Below, piece by piece: positions 13,081 through 24,282 of a stretch of 64,000 nucleotides of DNA. The translations under genes were made by a program, and so were the position numbers. Below the pieces are notes generated by a model. It ran no database searches. It saw only the letters and a list, made by a program, of their open reading frames with translations, and was not told the DNA's origin. The DNA is taken from NCBI GenBank assembly GCA_023333565.1, contig JAJKFH010000374.1:6009161-6073160 (forward strand), in the 5' to 3' direction. Numbering within the stretch: the stretch's first letter is position 1; every line of letters starts with the position of its first letter. The stretch is from Puffinus mauretanicus. Taxonomy: Eukaryota; Chordata; Aves; Procellariiformes; Procellariidae.

Positions 13081-16000
13081 TAAACAGGATAGAGGAGAGA
13101 CAGGAAATTCAGTCTGGAGACTTTCAAGAAAATTATTCATGCTTAAATAAATTTATTCTTTTTCTTTTTTTTTTTTCTGTACTAAAAAAATCACTTTGGA
13201 AACTAAACTTTTTCATCAGGGTTAATATTTTCCATAGTAGAACAACAGAGGACACAGGATAAATGAAAGTGTCTGAATACATTTCATGCCAGTTATGCTT
13301 TATTTTGAGCTGAGTGATAGCAATGGCAAAGAGCTTTTTACCTTAGTTCGAGAATAAGCATAGATTGTTTAGGTAGCTGTTAGCAACACACATTTATCAA
13401 TTATGACAAATCATTAGCTTTTATGGAAAATAACAGAGGAATGAAAGCGGTCTGAGAATGAATGTATATTTGTAGTTCCTTGGCTATAGCTGGGAATAAG
13501 AAGTAGTTTGAGGGTATCCTGAGCTTTACACGGATTCACAGTGGACTGCAATTATCTTTTATTGTGAGACATTATTTGGAGTTCTGTCACTCAGATTTTT
13601 ATAACAACAGATATAGTTATTCATGTTAATAATGCTGTGCAGAAATAATGTGCTAACCTGGGCCTTGATAACAGTTTTGGAAGATGACCATTGGAAAGAT
13701 GGTCTAGATTATCTTGAACAGGTAGGAACACAACACTTATGTGAATCCTGCTTTTTCATCAAAAACAGTAAATAAAAGGAACAAAGACAGTTAAGATCTT
13801 CATAACTGCAGCTACTCCTGAGTGTGCTTGTATTTCCTGTCAAAAGGTTGGGTTTGGTTTTGTTCCTTCAGAATTAGTGTGTGATGAGTTTCAGCCAGCA
13901 CAGCCATGTGCCACTCGGAAAGCACTAAACAGAGTACAAGGGAGAAGTGAGAAACCAACTACCAGCCTAAAGTTTTTTTTTTACTCCCTGTTTCTTCTGA
14001 AAAATATCTTGTTTTGTGAGAGTGGATGTGATGTAGTAGATATTTGTTCATCAGGAATTGGACAGGAATCTCTTCAAAACACTGTTTCCTTGGCAACTTT
14101 TCAGAGTAACAATTTTTATTTCCAAATTTTATAAGCAAGTAACCTATGAGTAAACCAGAAAGACTGTTTATGTGTTATACATTAACAATTATTTGAGTGA
14201 AACAATCCTTCTACAAATATGCTTGTGCCAAGGAACAATTGCCAGTACTTAAGCAGAAGTTCAATATATTATAAGATGAGAGAAACAAGTTTATGAAAAG
14301 TGAAGATTACAGGATCATTCAGGACTGTGTGTAAGACTGCAATTGAGAGAACATTGACCCTGACACTTATCAATGCAATTTGAGGCATACTATTTCTGAC
14401 AAACCCAGAACTCTGTTTTTTTAAATTCAAAAATCATCTACTAAACCAGCTATTTGCCACTTGATCTTCTTTAAGTAGCTGCATGATAGAGTCATTTTTT
14501 TTCAATTTTATCAAGTTATGACTCAAAATGTGACAAATGGCAGACACTTGCTTTTTATGAACAATTTTGCTTTAAGTTCTCTTTGAAAGAATAGTATGGT
14601 AAGGGCAAATAATGTCTTATGGAAAAATATGAATAATATTTCACTTAGAATCAATTCTTTATCAAATTGCCACCTTGCTGAATGTTCTATAAAGTTTATC
14701 ACACAAAAATGGACTATTTTATAGCAGTATTTTGAGGACTCATTTAATTGTACGACCATTAGACTGGGCAGTAAGGGAGCAATTTCTCAAAACAATTAAA
14801 TGATTTTATAAACTGTGAAAGCAAGTATCACCCATGGTGAGCTTGGCTGAATAAGTATGTGCCACTTGTGGGGGAATGATGCCTTATGATCTCTCTAAAT
14901 TTTATATTTGATTTGCCTTTGTGACAACTATGCAAATCAATATTGGCAAAAATATGCAGGATCCTGCATGAGTTATTCCTTTTGTGAACCTATTGGTATC
15001 AACTTTAATGGACCAAAAATCTATCAAGCGGTGTTTTAAAATCTACAAACTGAAGTGGTTAGGAATCACTGTTGTTTCATTGGCAGTTGACACACAGAAA
15101 AGGAATGCCCCACAATGGATACTGCCAAGCTCTACTAAGTAGATGAAGCAAAAGATGGCCTATGTTAGGAAAAGCTTCTCACTCACCCACATGCTCAAGT
15201 GCACGCACACATACTATCTGCTGAGACTGCTCTTTTCACCACCCAGTGAGGGTGCAGTTAAGCCCGGGGAAAGTAATACTTCCTCAATGACCTATCTCAA
15301 TGTCAGGCTTTTCAGGCTTGGCTCCAACATGTAATGCTTCCACCTTGGGCACTCTGCTTTTACACCGGGTTGAGCATCAGCACAATGATGTTCCTCTGAT
15401 CTATACTGCTGAAAGTTTTCCTAGTCCGATGTCGAATGGGCTGTCAATCAGGTCTGCACACAATGAATCTTGGTACATCTTTCCAGCAGTTTCAGGTATT
15501 ACTCTTGTGTCATGGCTAATTACACCCAGTTCTTATTTGCATTGTCTTTTTTTTTGCCACAGCTCACCACACTAAGCCCCCATATGTATTGATCTCAAGC
15601 TATTGGCCAAAGCAAGGCTGTAACAGTCCTGTGTCATCAGTGCAACTGCATTTGTATCTATCCAACCTGTAATAATATTCCTAACAGCATTTTGTGGAGA
15701 CTTTTTGTGACCTGTGGTTTGGAAGGATGAGAAAGTCCTTTCAACTCAAAGGTGTGGGATTAATTTCAGTCCTGCCTGAGGACTATTAGAAGGAAAGATT
15801 TTTTTAGCTACTGGGTTTTAAAAGTAAACCACTTGAGCCCTAGCAATCAGTTTGTATGGCAGATTATAGGCATGGTTCAGTACCAATCTTCCCCTTCTGG
15901 GAAGGATGAATAACAGAGATAACAAATTTGATGCAGGGAATGAAGATGAGAGTGTAGAGTAAACACGGAATAGATATCATTATAGAATAGGTTGATTTGA

Positions 16001-16914
16001 GGCAAATTACTTATATAAAGTAAAATATATTAGAGCACCTAGATGTGAAGATTCAGGGGCAGAAAATTAAATTGAAGAAATAATGCATTTCAGGTGGGTT
16101 TTGGGAGATGTGATAGAGGGGAAAAGAAGAGATGAAACTGACCACAAAACTAATGATTTGTAAGTACTTGTAAAAAACATGCAGGAGGCAGACATTTTGT
16201 ATCCAAAATAAAGATGTGTGACAGAATGAGGTTTCTGAGAACAACCTGGAGGTAGACAACTGAAAAATAATAGAATAAATAATGAAATTTCTTCTATACT
16301 TGGGTCCAGAGCCCAACAAAAATAAATCGTTTGGAAGAGGAGAAAAATCGGATCACTTAGTGACAAAAAAGGATTTTAAGGTGGATGATCAGAAAACCAC
16401 AGCAACTGAGGGAGGCCTATAGCAAGTGAGGAGTTGTTGCTAAAAAAATAGCTGAAAAGAAAAAAGAAGATACTTCTATGAGCAAATTGGATAGAACCTT
16501 CACAGTAGTTTTCATGTTTTTATTCATGCTGAGACAAAAGACGTTCACAAATATAGTCAGAGTATAATCTGGTATACCTATATAATAATCCCAGAATGAC
16601 TGTGCTGGTTTGGGGATATTGTTTAGAGAAATGAAGGTTTAGGAGAGCTTCATGATTTTTAATGAACCTGTAAAACTTGAATCCATTAACAGTATTACCT
16701 TTTGACTGGGCAAATAGCAAATTCAGTATTTCTGCTCGTTAAGGTAACCAAATTCAGTTTAAACTCTATAGTTGTTAGTTTCAATAATATGAAAAACCTT
16801 GAGGTTTTATAGAAATAATAATTAAGAATATAGAAGCCATGGAAAATGGGCAAATTTTTCACAAGTTTTACTGAAGAATGTTAGAATATATTTTTTCTTT
16901 TTATTTCTAAAATG
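13081..16914. other. Non-coding DNA with one locally GC-richer block, no gene seen
   Basis: A T-rich run lies at about 13157-13178. Otherwise there are no identifiable genes or repeats. The stretch about 15170-15560 is visibly richer in G and C, with more CpG-containing words (CCCGGGG, ACCGGG, CCGATGTCG), than its surroundings. I could not match it to a gene, LTR or pseudogene. Confidence 0.5.
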
Positions 16915-17790
16915 ACAATGCAAAAGGTTTAGTTTACTTAGACTTAAGTAAAGTTGTGGACTTTTTGTCCTGTTAAAAATTACTATGGATGTGGAGGTGA
17001 TGAAGATTAATGCAGGACTTACAAAGTGGGTAAGGACTACAAGAAGACAACAACTAGTCATATAGAGACATCAATTATTAGAATGGAGACAAATCCTTCA
17101 GAAATACAAGAATCTGTTTCGGGACCAACACAGTACAGAAAAGGATTAGATATACATTCATGGAACTTTGAAATGACAGGGAGATATTATCAATATGAAG
17201 AAAGACTGAAATGTATTTTTTGCCATTGGCAATGGAAGTAATGGAAATTCAATGAGGTTACATAAAACATAAATTTAAGGACAAAAATAAATACTTTTTT
17301 AAACTGAAGACCTACCAAATGACTCAATGGCTACTGTGCTTAAATATTAAAAAAGGATCGTGAAATACTGGAAAAAGATTAAACAATGTTTTTTAAGAAG
17401 AGCAGGTTAATACTAATTTCATTTTACAAGGCACTGATTAAGACCTTGTTCAGAATACTGCATATAATTCTGGTCACCTATTTTCAAGAAAGATGAACAT
17501 AATAAAGGAACAGGTGTAGAAAATAGCTGTTATGGTGATTAGGGGAATGCAATATTTATCTGAGCAAGAGAGATTTCGAACTTGGCTTATTCAGCCTAAA
17601 CTAGAAGAAAATGAGAAGGAATTTGATGCAGACTAATGTATTCAGGGGTAGATGTGAAGGAAGGAAAAAAACTATTTAAACCTAAAAGACAGTACTGATA
17701 CCTGATCAAATAAAAGTATATGAGAGACTCAGGAATAAATCTAGAAATGGAAATTAGGAGATTTGTAACCAGCTGGAACTGAAAAGGTCT
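16915..17790 (+). mobile_element. Very old CR1-like LINE remnant
   Basis: Scattered similarity to ORF2 in the correct order. Near 16930-16965 translation gives a motif-A-like VYLDLSKVVDFLSC. Near 17020-17060 there is a KWVRTTRRQQLV-like block matching the region after motif A. At about 17435-17485 there is the LV.ALIKTLFRILHIILVTYF-type counterpart of the [13 protein letters not shown] block. At about 17540-17620 a MIRGLE..EQERF..LGLFSLN.RK-like block follows. Frames are broken repeatedly and much of the sequence between blocks is unrecognisable. Order and spacing make CR1 or a related ancient amniote LINE likely; both ends are approximate. Confidence 0.6.
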
Positions 17791-19809
17791 TTCAAACCTG
17801 GCAGCAGAGGCAAGGTGTTTTAAGACTCAAGTACTTCAGGAGTAAATTTTATAACTAAATTTTAGTTCATTATCACTGAATATGTGATATTAGTGGTGAC
17901 ATCACCTGTTCTGGAGGTTCATGTTAAAGATACAAAAGGAGACTTGGTCACTGTTTGTGCTTTACCCTGTATTAATATCATCCAAAGATAATATTTTTGT
18001 TCTTCTTTAACAAACTCTCTGCTACTGATGGACATGGGAACGATGGCCTTGAGAACTTCTGCCATCTTTCTGTAGTACAGCATAACTATGACACTTGGTC
18101 TTTTACGTTTGCTAGATTTACTTACTTTAGCAAGCTTACTGGGAAATGTTAATGATGAGTATTATGGGGATGCAGATATTCTTGGACAACTTACAATGAC
18201 TCAAAGGCTGTCTACAATTATGGGAGGACTGGAATAAAGCAAAAAAAATAATTGAATCCATCCAATCCTACTTCCCATCATCTTTCCCCCTTTTAACTTC
18301 CCTTCCAGAAACTGATGCTATGTGAGACTTACAATCCCCAAAATTTAAAACATTTAAAATTTAACATCTTGGTCTGTATCTGATTCAAGACTACCTGCAA
18401 TACTGCCATTAGAAATGTTAAACAAATTTTGTATAAAATAATTTGTTACAATAAGATTTTTTTCTGTGATAATTTCTGTTATATGACTAATTGCAAATAT
18501 TCATTTTATCTGTAACAGTTTCAAAACTATTATATTACGCATTGCTTTATGAATGACACGATGAAAGGTTTGATATTGGAAGGCTTGATATTGAAATACT
18601 TTAATCTTTTTTCTAAGTGCATGTAAATATCAGAACTTAGACTTTTTTTGCACCCCACTAATTTTCAAAAAATACGTGACTGAACTCTACAATTTAAATA
18701 AATGATTTCCCGTTAATTTTGTGGTATTTTTCTGAAAGGGTGGGGGCAGAAATGTTTTCTCCAAACTCAGACAAACAGTTATTACCCATTTGATTTCACC
18801 TTTTCATTGTTTAGCAATTGTGGTAAAAACCTGTATTTGTAAAGCTGATAATTTGGTTATCACATATCTTGCTATTCCTTTAAATGAGAAATATCTTAAG
18901 TATTTTCCTGAAAAGTTAATGTCACAGGACTTCTCACATATTTAGAAGTAGGAGTATGGGGAAGTATCTTGCTGAAACAGGGTCTTAAAATGTAGATTTT
19001 ATGACACATAAAAATAATTCCAACTATAAAAAACTTACATATTTAAGACATACAAGACATTTAAAAATGCAAAGTACAGAGGAATAATATTTTTTGGTCA
19101 AAAGCAATAGGCATATTTTAGATCTTAAAATGTTTAAGTCATTTTAAATTTAAAGCATCCTAAATCTAGAGGACATTTTGAAAGCATAATCATCCATAAT
19201 TATGTAAAATTGAATAGTCTGTATTTATGTGTTGAGGAGAATGGTGACAGGAATGTGTTGGCCCATTTATATGCTCTTAATTAATTATTACACAACAACA
19301 AAACATGAAAACATCAAAATCGGGTCTCAGAAAACCTACATGTAATACCACAAAAACTGATGCTGATGCTCAGTCATAACTTTCTTCTCTTAGCCTTCTG
19401 CATTCTTGCAATGGTAGAAATGACAAAACAGACAGGAAATTCAAAAACTAGTTTTTGGCTGCTCTGTCATATGTTTTCCTTGCCATCTGTGTCCTGAGTT
19501 CTTAATGGATGAACTTTAAAACTTTTGGTTGTGTCCCATATTCCTTGTTCTTCGCTTTACTGTCCTTGGTCAAACCATAAGATCTTTACTCTGATATTTA
19601 TGATGTATGTGTTTTTATGTGTGTATCTATGTAAAGTGTTGACCTACAAATACCCTTTCTAGTGTAATTCAGTTTGGCTTTAGCCTTATTTCTACTCCAG
19701 AATTAATAATATTAAAAAAAAAAAAACAGCCTGGACTTTATTTCCTACTTGTTTTGCCATACTCTTTTTGTTTGTTTGTTTTTGTTCCCCACTCCTCATA
19801 TCCGTTCTG
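17791..19809. other. AT-rich non-coding DNA, no gene seen
   Basis: No supported gene or mobile element. There is a poly-A run of 12 near 19721-19732 and a (GTTT)n stretch at about 19767-19785. Small frames here have no recognisable features. Confidence 0.55.
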
Positions 19810-20530
19810 TCATCTACCATACATATTGAGGTATGAACGTGAACTACCCCATAGTGGGGTTGCTCCTCTCCAGGTGTAGGACTTGGCATTTTGCTTTAAT
19901 GAACTCCAAGAGGTTCCTCTCTGCCAATTCTCCAGCTTGTTCAGGTCCCTCTAAATAGCAGCGCAACCCTCTGGTATATCAGCCAGTCCTCCTGGTTTTG
20001 TATCATCTGCAAACTTGCCCTGTAGTCCAGATCATTAATGAAGTATTTGCCCCAGTATTGACCCCTGGGGTGTATCACTAGTGACTGGCCTCCAATGGAA
20101 TTTATGCCACTGAACATAATAGTCTGGGCTTGGCTGTTTCCGTTTTCAGTCCTCCTCATTGTCCACTTATCTAACCCATTCTTTGTCAGCTTGCCTAGGA
20201 GGATGTTAAGGGAAACAATATCAAAAGCGATACTAACAACAAGGTAAACAAAATCCACTGCTCTTCTCTCATCCCCCATTGTAGTCATCTCATTGTAGAA
20301 GGCTATCAGGTTGGTTAAGCATGATTTTCCCTTTGTTAAACCATGCTGACTACTTCTGTTCATTTTCTTGTCATTCATGTACCTGGAAATGGTTTCCAGG
20401 GTTAGTTGCTCCACCAGCTTCCATCAGACTGAGGTGAGGCTGACCAACCTGTCGTTCTGCAGATTGTCCTTCTTGCACTTCTTGAAGATTGGAGTGCCAT
20501 TTGCTTTCTTAATATTGCAACCGTACATTT
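19810..20530 (-). mobile_element. CR1 LINE fragment, degenerate RT domain
   Basis: The minus strand reads, in order, a KKGKKDNLQN..LVSLTS block (about 20440-20490), SQHGLTKGKSCLTNLIAFYNEM (about 20275-20350), VDFVYLVVSIAFD (motif A region, about 20220-20260), LDKWTMR (about 20150-20185), and FINDLD (about 20025-20045). A 157-codon open stretch (19941-20414) survives, but it is not intact. Between INDLD and the FADD catalytic motif a short segment is lost, and the FADDTK counterpart near 19995-20012 lies in a shifted frame. The HFGKAKC-like block near 19885 is also out of frame. Both ends are truncated; no CR1 tail is visible on the 3' side (low coordinates). It is a dead, moderately old copy. 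Confidence 0.88.
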
Positions 20531-23500
20531 CTGAGTTCCATTATTCTGCATAAGCGATCTTTGCATGTGTTTTAGTGAATTGATATACTGCCTGAATGAT
20601 ATAATCTATGTATCAATACCTGTTACTTTAACTTATATGCATTACATGTTTGAATTTTTATCTTCATAGCTTTAGAACATCTTTCCCCCCCACTAGTGTT
20701 ATAAATTCAGCTTTTGTTCTTTCATGTAGCTAGTTGCTTAGAAATTATGGATGAGTAATATTATACAAGTAATAACCCAATAGTTCAGACAGATTCTGCT
20801 TTACCAATCTAGTAAGAGGAAATGAACTGAATGAATAGTATGCTGAGCTGTCTTTACTGCTTGGCGTTTAAAGCTGGCTTTATGGAGCTGTTTATTTAGA
20901 GCTCTGATGCCCATTTTGGTGACTGTTCCAGATTCTTATGGCATTCTCAGATGGTTTTTGTTTGTTTTTATTTTTGCCTTTTCATCTCTGTGGTTCTGAA
21001 GAATTACTGAAAGTGAACTATTCACCTTGTCTGGAAGGAGATGTAAGTAAGCACTTCAAAGGGAGACTGAGTCCTGCATTTGGGAGACACTTGCTTCTGG
21101 TTCTGAATTTGCTGAGAGATGTTTCCTTGAGAGACATAGTACCACGTGTGTTTGTCTTTACTAGGTTTTTGGTTAGTAAGGAGCCCTTACTTGCTACTGC
21201 ATAACAGTAATAACAGTTGTTATATCAAAACCTACATTAAAGCCATTGTGAAGGAACACTGAACAAAAACCTTCAATGCTTTTAGCTTTTCATACTTTCA
21301 TTAAAAGCCTTGTACAAAGTGTAGGTGTTTTTACCTTTTAACTTCTTGATTGTATTTTCATATGCAGGTCTTAGCCAGATTTTAATGAAGAATATAATAT
21401 AAAAGACTATATATATGTTTCCCAGGAGAGAGCTAGGTATGCTTTTCTACAGGGAGATGCAACATCTGAACCTTCCAATACATCCAGAATATTGTCCTGT
21501 TTATCTGTCAGCATCATACTCCTGTGGTTTTTCCTATAAATCTATTTGGTCGATCTGGATAACCAGTTTGTTCATCAACCCACATGAAATATCCTGGCCT
21601 GGGAGAGAAATGGAAATGTTGAATTGAATTAATAAAACATGCTACTAATACACCTGTAATAAGTGCAGCAGGTCTGAGCTGTTACACATTAATTTCATGT
21701 AGATAAGTTCAGCAACAGGCAAATCTGTAACATTAACTACATTGTCAGTGCTGTGATGTGCACTTTCTCAACTTTCAGAATAACCATGCTCAACATAGCA
21801 TCCATTCAGTTCTCTGCCTTTTGCCTTTATGTTGACGTGCCCTGAAAACAATAAGCAGGGAGTAGTGTTAATTGGGTTTTTTTGACCCTGTAGTGTCATA
21901 CCTTTGTTTAGCACTATGGGGCAGGAACATTAAGTTTGGAATTATGACAATTAATGACAGAGACAGAAGTCTGATCAGATATGCAAGCTAGCATTGAACA
22001 AACTCTTTTGGATACTTATAGCATTATTTCTGTGGCAGTACAGAACTCAGACTAGGCTGCTAAAGCCAACCAGGTCGTTGTGAAAATACTTAAACAATTA
22101 GTTTATGGTGACTTCTTTGCTTCAGTGGCTCTAAAAACAGCAGCTCCTCAGCTAACCAGTTTAACTCACTCACCTGCACAAATTTACAAAGGAATACTGC
22201 CAGGCCTGGGCACCAAAACCAGTAGCTAGCTAAACAATTTCACGTGCCAGCCTGATGCTGTGAAGTGATGGAGAGAACATCATGTGGGATGATTTTTCTG
22301 ACCCTAGATGAATGGCAGCAATCAGTTGTGATTACTAACGACGACCACTTAGCAAAAGTTATGAAACTTATCCATGTGGAGAGAGACACACAAACTAATT
22401 CCTCAGTTTGGAAGAGCTACCATGCCTGGTGCTCTCCTTTGTGTCTGTGAAGGTACTAGGCATCATAACACATTACAGATGTCTGTCTGCATGTGAGGTG
22501 TCATAACTAGCATACCCACAATGCAGTTGATCCCACAATAAGGATGGATTAGGCTGTGGTTAAAGAAAGGGACGGGGGGCAGGAGGACACATTTCCCTTG
22601 GCTGCATGGTAATGCTTCTCTCTTCCTCCTACACACCCCACCATCACCACTGAGTACAGCTTGCTGACTTTCCATCAGTTATACTTGGCTTATGAGGCCC
22701 TGAAATTTGACAGTGGTGGTGTGTGTCTGTAAAAGAAGGGGCTCCCATAGCTGTGAGATGGAAATATGACATGGTGACTTAAAATATTTTTCATTAATAA
22801 CATGTGACACTGAAGAGACCTGCGTCTCATGATTTATACTAGCTGTGGATTTAGAGGTGCCTTTTTAGCTACCCTGGTAGCTGCTTCAAATTTTCCCCTT
22901 ACAGGGATGTCATTGGGCAAAATGATGTTGATAGGAGAGTAATACCCTTCAACAGCAGATCTAACAGACTGTCAATACTCAAAAGTAGAAACATTATCCA
23001 ACTAGTGACCCATTAATCTTGATCTGTATCCCACAGCCAAAACTAAAGTTGTTTCTACCTTCGGTGTTAGCCACCTAACGTAATAAAGTCAAAAGTTTTC
23101 CTAGTGGTCTTCTGAGTTAAGAGTACCTATTCTGGCAAAAGAATAATAAAGTCATGCACAATTAGAAAACAGACAGAATATTCTAAAAAAAACCCCAACA
23201 TTATCCAGGAGTCCACATGGAATACCTAGGTCTGTCCATCAGAATAAAATACCTCAGTCACGGTAATAGGAGATCATTGAAATTAGGCTTTTAAAAGTGA
23301 CCGTCCCGCCCATGTATTAGGTATTACATAGACTGTGCCAGTCTGCTGAAGGTCTGAAAGGAGATATTTCAGAGTACCTGCCAAACAGCATCTGCATCTT
23401 TTGTCTCCTTTTTCTTTTTTTTCCAGCCTTTTTTATCCTGTTGCAGATTTTGCTCATCTGTTTCCCTTCTCCATGCTACTCATTTTGATTCTTCTATCTC

Positions 23501-24086
23501 ATTGGTACCTCTGGTGATCTAATCTTTAAGGCAAGGCTCCATTCCTGCTAGCTGGTGTTAGCAACATCAGGTTATGTGCAGCAGTTCCAATCACTTTAAC
23601 ATTATCTCCAGGGGGGAGAGGACTATTCCACTGTAGTCCTTGAAATTCAAAGTACACACATCACCAATAACCTGAAAAGTCCAGAAGTCATTGTGGCAAA
23701 CCCTCAACCCCGACATTCCCAGTCATAATTTAGCAATCTTCAAGCAATCTTCAATCACATACCATTACTGTTTTCATGGTCAGAGCAAAAAGAAATGAAA
23801 GGATGATATCCCTCGGAATGAATTTCTTTCTGATGTCTATTGTTTTAGAAAGAGGACCATATCACATAAATGTGAAAAGATGAGTGCTTTTTTCTTTTGG
23901 TTTTCTTTTTATCATTTGAATTGTTTCCAAGCAGCTAGTCAGTCATTTAAATTTATGAAATATTTAGATTTTCTCATTTGTTCTCCTGTATAACTGAAGG
24001 TGCAGAATATCACAATTAGTCTCATATTAAGACAAATCTTTTTTGTTTCCATAATATAGATCTTGCAGTAAGGAAATTTTGTTACC
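20531..24086. other. Non-coding DNA, no gene seen
   Basis: No supported coding region, RNA or transposon. Open frames of 60-90 codons occur (for example 20938-21204 and 21415-21627) but show no family resemblance or exon-like boundaries that I could support. Confidence 0.55.
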
Positions 24087-24282
24087 TAATCCTTCCTTCC
24101 TCCCTCCCTTTCTTAATTTCTTCCCTTGCCTTGCCTTGCCTTGCCTTGCCTTGCCTTGCTTTGCCTTCCCTTTCCTTCCCTGCCTCTCCCTCTCCCTCTC
24201 CCTCTCCCTCTCCCTCTCCCTCTCCCTCTCCCTCTCCCTCTCCCTCTCCCTCTCCCTCTCCCTCTCCCTCTCCCTTTCTTTC
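24087..24282. repeat. Compound pyrimidine satellite: (CCTTG)n then (CCCTCT)n
   Basis: A TTCC/TCCC-rich lead-in (24087-24120) is followed by about seven to eight copies of CCTTG (about 24124-24162). Mixed CCTTCC sequence follows, then about fifteen nearly perfect copies of CCCTCT (about 24184-24275). On the minus strand the last array is (AGAGGG)n, with regularly spaced G3 runs that meet the usual sequence rule for G-quadruplex formation. All three + frames stay open through the arrays, giving spurious SLSLSL, PLPLPL and PSPSPS proteins that should not be annotated. Confidence 0.97.

Noticed and set aside
12807..13150. Open frames of 69-106 codons on both strands across the GGAA array
   Set aside because: They are translations of simple sequence (FLPS and EGRK repeats) and stay open only because the repeat lacks stop codons.
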